The notes under the pieces were generated by a model. It was given only the letters and a program-made list of their open reading frames with translations, did not search any database and was not told the origin of the DNA. This document shows, in pieces, positions 1 through 4,451 of a DNA stretch of 7,352 nt. The DNA lies in contig CAMFGQ010000070.1 of the NCBI GenBank assembly GCA_945950065.1, positions 1 through 7,352 on the forward strand, read 5' to 3'. This DNA is from an uncultured Clostridia bacterium. Lineage in GTDB: Bacteria > Bacillota > Clostridia > Peptostreptococcales > Acidaminobacteraceae. Position 1 is the stretch's first letter, and each line of letters starts with the position of its first letter. A program made the translations under genes and the position numbers.

Positions 1-798
1 TTCCATATGGATGAAGAAGATTATGATGATGATTTTGGGAAGAGCATTTCCTTTGAGGAGTTCTATGACCGTATTGCTAAGGGTGCTATGCCCAGCACCT
101 CCCAACCCAATGTACAAGAACATATCAATCACTTTGAACCTTACCTAAAAGAAGGACGAGACGTCCTTTTTGTGGGACTTTCATCAGGAATTTCAGGAGG
201 TTTCAGTGCTGCCGTCATTGCTGCCGATCAACTACGTGAAACCTATCCAGATGCACAGATTCGGGTTGTTGACTCATTAGGTGCGTCTTCTGGTTATGGA
301 CTGCTGGTGGATACCCTTGCTGATCTTCGGGACCAAGGAGCTAGCCTCGAAGAGGCCTATGACTGGGCAGAAGAGAATAAACTAAGGATACATCACTGGT
401 TCTTTACAACAGACTTAACGCATTTAAAACGCGGTGGAAGAATATCCGCAACCTCAGAAGCCATTGGGAGTATTTTGGGGATATGCCCCCTGATGAACGT
501 GGATGATCAGGGCAAGTTGATGCCGCGAAGAAAAGTTCGCGGTAAGAAAAAGGTAATTAAAGAAACACTACAAGAAATGATTAAGCACGCTGAAGGCGGT
601 AAGGATTACAATGGGAAATGCTATATCTCTCATTCCGCATCCTATGATGATGCTAGAGCCTTGGCTGATCTCATTGAAGAAACCTTTCCTAATCTAGATG
701 GAAAAGTCCTGATCAACAGTATAGGCACGGTAATCGGATCCCATACTGGTCCAGGAACCGTTGCACTCTTTTTCTTTGGCGACAAACGCGCCGATTAA
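1..798 (+). CDS. DegV family fatty-acid-binding protein, 5' end missing
   Basis: DegV proteins bind a fatty acid in a cleft between two alpha/beta domains; in Firmicutes they act with fatty acid kinase (FakB role) to feed exogenous fatty acids into phospholipid synthesis. Family hallmarks are visible in order: the TSQPN motif (about 97-111), the serine-rich SSGISGGFSAA segment (about 181-213), VVDS followed by SSGYG, the TDLTHLKRGGRIS motif, the KVRGKKK basic segment and a C-terminal GPGTVALFFFG. The reading frame is open to base 1 (codons for F-H precede the ATG at 7). Family members start with a VTDS-type strand about 25 residues further upstream, so the ATG at 7 is almost certainly internal and the true start lies outside the window. 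About 265 residues are seen against a usual 280-290. The segment just after the window edge is unusually acidic (DEEDYDDD) where relatives have a milder loop. Stop at 796-798; the macro gene follows after 24 bases, suggesting co-transcription. Family assignment is secure; the ligand and FakB role are inferred. Confidence 0.93.
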   Translation, partial: FHMDEEDYDDDFGKSISFEEFYDRIAKGAMPSTSQPNVQEHINHFEPYLKEGRDVLFVGLSSGISGGFSAAVIAADQLRETYPDAQIRVVDSLGASSGYGLLVDTLADLRDQGASLEEAYDWAEENKLRIHHWFFTTDLTHLKRGGRISATSEAIGSILGICPLMNVDDQGKLMPRRKVRGKKKVIKETLQEMIKHAEGGKDYNGKCYISHSASYDDARALADLIEETFPNLDGKVLINSIGTVIGSHTGPGTVALFFFGDKRAD

Positions 799-822
799 TC
801 AGTCGAGTGAAGGGAGAGACCT

Positions 823-1770
823 ATGCCACTGACACTGATACGAGGTGACATTACTACTCTTAAGGTTGATGCTATCGTTAATGCTGCCAATGAAAGTTTG
901 TTAGGTGGTGGCGGTGTTGATGGAGCCATTCACCGTGCAGCTGGACCACAGCTCCTGCAGGAATGCAGAACCCTAGGAGGGTGTAAAACAGGCCAAGCCA
1001 AAATAACAAAGGGCTACAATCTACCAGCAGACTATGTGATTCATACAGTCGGTCCTATTTGGAGAGGTGGTGGCCATGGTGAAGAAGAGCTTCTCATCTC
1101 CTGCTATAAGAACTCCTTGGAATTGGCACGGGAAAAAGGGCTGGAAAGCATTGCCTTTCCCCTGATTTCTGCTGGTGTCTATGGTTATCCAAAACAAGAT
1201 GCCATGGAGATTGCTCTGGGGGTTATTGAAGGCTTTCTTGAAGAACATGACATGGATGTTTACATGGTCTTCTTTGATTCAGAACTGATTATTCCTAGTG
1301 AAAGTGAGTATGAGCAAATCCTCAGCTATTTGAAGGAGCACCGGGTCTATGAAGGTCCGTTAGCTAGTGAAAGAGTGCTTCGTGAGGCGAGTCTCGAAGG
1401 AAGTTCTCTTTCTGACTATGTAAAGGATAAAGAGATGGGCTTTACGCCTAAACTCTTTGAGCTCATAGAGCAACGAGGCTTAGAGGATGTAGAGGTATAC
1501 AAAAGAGCGAATGTAGATCGTAAACTCTTTTCCAAAATCCGAAACAATCCCCAATACAGTCCCTCGAAACCAACAGTCCTTGCTTTTGCCATCGCCCTAC
1601 ACTTAACTCTTGAGGAGACGGAGGATTTACTACAACGAGCAGGCTATGCTTTATCCTCTGCTAATACCTTTGATCTGATCCTTCGCTACTTTATTGAAAA
1701 GAAGAACTACAACATCTATGAAATCAACGAGGCACTCTTTTCCTTCCATCAGAGTCTACTCGGATTCTAA
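823..1770 (+). CDS. Macro domain protein (MacroD-type ADP-ribose hydrolase/deacetylase) with HTH-like C-terminal domain
   Basis: Residues 1-175 form a MacroD-type macro domain, a cytosolic fold that binds ADP-ribose and in active members removes ADP-ribose from proteins or deacetylates O-acetyl-ADP-ribose. Key motifs are intact: GDI near residue 8, NAAN at 20-23, GGGGVDGAIH at 28-37 (with the catalytic-loop Asp33) and the phosphate loop SAGVYGYP at 116-123. An active enzyme is therefore likely. Residues about 205-315 are an added all-helical domain that stand-alone macro proteins (about 170-190 residues) lack. Its pattern (FELIEQRGL, then EVYKRANVDRKLFSKIR, then ALHLTLEETEDLLQRAGY) resembles a Cro/XRE-type helix-turn-helix with extra C-terminal helices. 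I recognise it as a recurring clostridial extension but cannot say whether it binds DNA. The start at 823 is supported by AGGGAG at 811-816 with six bases of spacing, and by the macro fold beginning at once. It probably shares a transcript with the degV-type gene and ends in a hairpin terminator. Confidence 0.93.
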   Translation: MPLTLIRGDITTLKVDAIVNAANESLLGGGGVDGAIHRAAGPQLLQECRTLGGCKTGQAKITKGYNLPADYVIHTVGPIWRGGGHGEEELLISCYKNSLELAREKGLESIAFPLISAGVYGYPKQDAMEIALGVIEGFLEEHDMDVYMVFFDSELIIPSESEYEQILSYLKEHRVYEGPLASERVLREASLEGSSLSDYVKDKEMGFTPKLFELIEQRGLEDVEVYKRANVDRKLFSKIRNNPQYSPSKPTVLAFAIALHLTLEETEDLLQRAGYALSSANTFDLILRYFIEKKNYNIYEINEALFSFHQSLLGF

Positions 1771-1772
1771 AT

Positions 1773-1802
1773 GTCGCCCTTGAGGCGACCTTTTCTTTTT
1801 CT
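1773..1802 (+). terminator. Probable Rho-independent terminator after the macro gene
   Basis: A 6-bp perfect stem, GTCGCC (1773-1778) pairing with GGCGAC (1784-1789), encloses a 5-base loop and is followed by a T-rich tract broken by single C residues (1791-1802). It starts two bases after the macro stop codon. The stem is short and the T tract interrupted, so it may be leaky and let some transcription reach the VWA gene. Confidence 0.75.
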
Positions 1803-1807
1803 AGGCT

Positions 1808-1836
1808 TGGTATCCTAAAGAAAAAGGAGGATACCA
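1808..1836 (+). promoter_or_regulatory. Inverted repeat overlapping the ribosome binding site and start of the VWA gene
   Basis: TGGTATCCT (1808-1816) and AGGATACCA (1828-1836) are perfect 9-base reverse complements separated by 11 A-rich bases. The Shine-Dalgarno AAGGAGG (1824-1830) lies half in the loop and half in the right arm, and the right arm ends on the A of the ATG at 1836. In RNA the hairpin would partly hide the ribosome binding site and start codon, suggesting translational control. As DNA it could be a dyad operator. The repeat is seen directly; its role is inferred. Confidence 0.55.
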
Positions 1837-2480
1837 TGAAAGAAAGAAAACGAACAGAACTCGTCCTAATCCTTGATCGTAGTCAATCCATGGGAGGACT
1901 GGAGACTGATACCATTGGTGGCTTTAATGGAATGATTGAAAAGCAAAGAAAAGAAGAGGGTGAAGTCTTTGTTACCACAGTCCTCTTTGATGATCGTTAT
2001 GAACTTCTCCATGATCGTATTCCTATACAGGACATCCCTACCCTGACAAAAAAAGAGTACTATGTTAGAGGATGGACAGCGCTTTTAGATGCCCTGGGAA
2101 AGACCATCATCAACATCCAAAAAGTGGAAGAAAACAGTTTTTTAGAAACACCATCAGAGCAAGTGATCTTTGTCATCATCACCGATGGCTATGAGAACTC
2201 CAGCAAGGAATTTAGTCAAGAGATGCTCAAAAAACTGATTGAAGCCCAAAAGAAGAAAGGATGGGAGTTCATTTTCCTGGGGGCGAACATTGATGCTCCA
2301 ACCACTGCAGCTAGCTATGGGATTGACCCTAGACATGCTGCGAATTACCACAATGATGCTATGGGTGTTGAGGCAAACTTTCATGCCATCAACGAAGCAG
2401 TGAGTGGCTTTCGTAGCCAAGGAGTACTCTGTGGTGAGTGGAAGAGGACCATTGATGAGGATTATCAGCAGCGTTCCTAA
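1836..2480 (+). CDS. Stand-alone von Willebrand factor A (VWA) domain protein with intact MIDAS
   Basis: This is a 214-residue cytosolic VWA protein with no signal peptide and no membrane segment. VWA domains bind a divalent metal at the MIDAS site and mediate metal-dependent protein contacts. All MIDAS elements are present: DxSxS at D14, S16 and S18, the threonine T81 in RGWTALLDALG, and D117 in the ITDGYEN strand end. A C-terminal FLGANIDA motif (about residues 147-154) and a following segment rich in small residues are typical of a family of short bacterial VWA proteins. This family resembles the TerY-like VWA proteins seen near stress and conflict genes, but no ter genes are visible here, so I give no symbol. 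The start at 1836 has a very strong AAGGAGG five bases upstream, placed inside the inverted repeat described separately. Terminators lie on both sides, so the gene either has its own unseen promoter or depends on read-through from the macro gene. The partner is unknown. Confidence 0.9.
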   Translation: MKERKRTELVLILDRSQSMGGLETDTIGGFNGMIEKQRKEEGEVFVTTVLFDDRYELLHDRIPIQDIPTLTKKEYYVRGWTALLDALGKTIINIQKVEENSFLETPSEQVIFVIITDGYENSSKEFSQEMLKKLIEAQKKKGWEFIFLGANIDAPTTAASYGIDPRHAANYHNDAMGVEANFHAINEAVSGFRSQGVLCGEWKRTIDEDYQQRS

Positions 2481-2524
2481 TAGAAACAGGTAGAGAATGA
2501 ATTGAGTATAACTTAGATCTGAAG

Positions 2525-2562
2525 AAACGGCCTCTGTCTCCAGTGAGATAGGGCCGTTTTTT
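2525..2562 (+). terminator. Strong Rho-independent terminator after the VWA gene
   Basis: The long hairpin has an outer stem AAACGGCC (2525-2532) with GGCCGTTT (2552-2559), one bulged T at 2533, and an inner stem CTGTCTC (2534-2540) with GAGATAG (2545-2551) that includes one G-U pair. The loop is CAGT. A run of six T residues (2557-2562) overlaps the end of the stem. This is a textbook intrinsic terminator and separates the VWA unit from the downstream RyR/TIR operon. Confidence 0.93.
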
Positions 2563-2647
2563 CAGAAGGAAGAAGGGCTCCATTGCATAGCATAAACCTT
2601 TCAAGGGTATGAAGAAGACAGCTTTATTCAGAAATTGAGGTAATATC

Positions 2648-4447
2648 ATGCGTGAAAAATGGCCTTATTATCGGAGAAAGATCTATCTACTGCTCCTTGC
2701 GGTCTCCTTTATTTTGGGAGTACATGGTCTTTATGTCTACTATCGACCCATCATTAGCCAAGATTGGCAGCTGGTTTCAGCCATGCTTTATGGGACGATG
2801 AAGCTTTATCTTTTTGCTCCACCCCTGATCGCTACGGCGGATGTGAGTCTCAGCTATGAAATTGCCAAATGGTTAGCACCTATCCTTACCAGTGCCTTGG
2901 TGCTGACTGCCCTTACCAATCGAGTGCTTCATCTTAGAAATCTGTTTCGCAACCTCTTTGGAGACCATCTCTTGGTCTTTGGCGACAACGGAGAGAGTAG
3001 GTCCTTTTTCTCTACTCTCTACAAAGAAAAAAATCCACTGAAGAAAAGTCTTGTTGCCACGGAGTCCATGAGTGATGAAAAAAAGCAAGATCTGGAACGA
3101 AGTGGTGTTGCTGTTTACATTCAAGATCCAAGAAGTCTTTCTTTAAAAGAAAGACAATCCTTTGCTCGACAGATCCGCCTATCTAAAAGCGGCCATGTCC
3201 TCTTTATAGAAAAAGAACAAAGACTGAATTACCAACTCTTTATGACCATGCTGCCTCTTATGCGTCTGAAGGAAAGGACCAAGGTTCATCTTCGTATTTC
3301 AAGTCCCGCACTGATGGACTATGTCATGAAGACAGTGGAAGCAAGAAAGAAAAAGGAAGAAAGTCTGGGGTATTTGGATCTCCATTTCTTTGATCAGAAT
3401 AGCCTAAGCTTAGATCTCCTACTCTCTGGTGGTGGAGCAGTTCATTTTCTTGCAAAACAGCTTGAAGGACTTGAGCAAAAAGAGGACTTCCTTGAGGAGA
3501 TCCCCCAGGTCCATCTGCTTCTGTATACCTTTAATGCCCTTTCTGAAAAACTCATGTTGCGCAGCATCAATGATTTTGTTGTGAAACGAGGCAAGATCAA
3601 GATCAGTCTCCTTGATGAAGCAGCAGAGCAAAGAGTAGGTGATTTTCTCTACAGCAACCCCATGCTTGAACAGGCCATAGAGATTCACCCCATTTCTACT
3701 GTTCCCGGTAGACGAGGCTTTAGAGAAGCCATGGCTGAACTTTCAGGGAACATCACTGCAGCCTTTTTGAATCATCATGATCCCTTAAAGAATCTTGAGG
3801 TTCTCAATGGTCTTGAGAAGGACCTGCCCATTGCCTTTTATAACCAAGAGAAACTGGATCTTGGGGAACTGAAAATCCTCTATCCCAAGCTACGTTTCTA
3901 TGGTGCACTAGATCAAGTCATGAATGCAAGAGTTGTCCTTGGTGAGAGTTTAGACCAAGCAGCTATGGCGTTTAACCGGCGATATGACGAGGTGGCCTCG
4001 GTGCTTGGAAGTGGGGGAAGCAATTGGGAGGCATTATCGCCTACAAAGAAGGCTTCTTCTAGGCTCTCTGCAGCACATCGAGATGTAAAAGAAGCCCTTG
4101 TATTGGCTATAACAGGAGAAGACAAAGAGACACTGAAAGAGAAAACAAAGGAACGAGAAAAAGAGTTTATTCAGCTTACCCAGCAGAGAGAGGGGGAGGC
4201 CTTTAAAGAAGGGTTAGAGGAGTATTTTGGGAAGTATCCTCACTTACGAGCCTTAAGTGAACTAGAACATATTCGGTGGTGTTACAGTTATTATGCCCTG
4301 GGTTTTCGTCAAGGTCAGGTGAAGAATGAAGAAAAGAAAACCCATCCTTGTCTAAATTGTTCTTGGGAGTTTCTGATGGAGGAGGCCTTCTTTGAGTGCC
4401 ATCCCGAGTATGACCTCATCAGTGTCCTAAGTCTCTTTGGAGAATGA
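2648..4447 (+). CDS. Membrane protein with two TM helices, tandem TrkA-N/RCK-like Rossmann domains and C-terminal RyR domain (putative channel)
   Basis: Two hydrophobic helices sit at about residues 11-30 and 72-92. Between them is a segment with YGTMKLYLF (48-56), a motif I associate with bacterial TrkA-N/RyR membrane proteins. No TVGYG-type potassium selectivity filter is present. A first Rossmann-like unit begins at 106 (DHLLVFGDNGES, with G112 and G115 in the nucleotide-loop position). A second begins near 287 (VHLLLYTFNALSEKL) and is followed by a strand ending in ISLLDEAAEQR. From about 433 a helical region (LDQAAMAFNRRYDEV, then W460 and a SSRLSAAH segment) leads into a RyR domain at about 535-599. 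It is marked by ELEHIRW (538-544), a GFRQG turn and THPCLNCSWE (565-574). RyR domains, shared with ryanodine receptors, have been proposed as nucleotide or ligand sensors in bacterial conflict and signalling systems. The likely role is a membrane effector gated by a nucleotide; ion conduction is inferred. GAGGT (2637-2641) precedes the start. The next gene begins one base after the stop. Confidence 0.82.
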   Translation: MREKWPYYRRKIYLLLLAVSFILGVHGLYVYYRPIISQDWQLVSAMLYGTMKLYLFAPPLIATADVSLSYEIAKWLAPILTSALVLTALTNRVLHLRNLFRNLFGDHLLVFGDNGESRSFFSTLYKEKNPLKKSLVATESMSDEKKQDLERSGVAVYIQDPRSLSLKERQSFARQIRLSKSGHVLFIEKEQRLNYQLFMTMLPLMRLKERTKVHLRISSPALMDYVMKTVEARKKKEESLGYLDLHFFDQNSLSLDLLLSGGGAVHFLAKQLEGLEQKEDFLEEIPQVHLLLYTFNALSEKLMLRSINDFVVKRGKIKISLLDEAAEQRVGDFLYSNPMLEQAIEIHPISTVPGRRGFREAMAELSGNITAAFLNHHDPLKNLEVLNGLEKDLPIAFYNQEKLDLGELKILYPKLRFYGALDQVMNARVVLGESLDQAAMAFNRRYDEVASVLGSGGSNWEALSPTKKASSRLSAAHRDVKEALVLAITGEDKETLKEKTKEREKEFIQLTQQREGEAFKEGLEEYFGKYPHLRALSELEHIRWCYSYYALGFRQGQVKNEEKKTHPCLNCSWEFLMEEAFFECHPEYDLISVLSLFGE

Positions 4448-4451
4448 TATG
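4439..4451 (+). promoter_or_regulatory. Ribosome binding site of the TIR gene embedded in the end of the RyR gene
   Basis: GGAG (4439-4442) lies in the last sense codons of the RyR protein gene, followed by its TGA (4445-4447), one spacer base and the ATG at 4449. The spacing of six bases from GGAG to ATG is good. This arrangement fixes the TIR start and implies translational coupling, so the two proteins are likely made together. Confidence 0.8.

Noticed and set aside
7..9. ATG at 7 as the true start of the DegV gene
   Set aside because: The frame is open to the window edge and the conserved N-terminal strand of DegV proteins would lie upstream, so this is an internal methionine.
309..315. 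A second copy of GGATACC, the core of the inverted repeat near 1829
   Set aside because: A single 7-base match inside the DegV coding region without a partner arm is expected by chance.
2507..2512. TATAAC as a -10 box
   Set aside because: No -35-like sequence at proper spacing, and it lies upstream of the strong terminator, so it could not serve the RyR gene usefully.
2583..2613. Possible promoter TTGCAT / TATGAA for the RyR-TIR operon
   Set aside because: The spacer is 19 bases and both boxes match the consensus weakly. A promoter must exist somewhere in 2563-2647 or by read-through, but this one cannot be supported.
2389..2649. An 86-codon minus-strand open frame across the VWA-RyR intergenic region
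   Set aside because: It runs through the strong terminator hairpin and the VWA 3' end, and shows no recognisable protein features.
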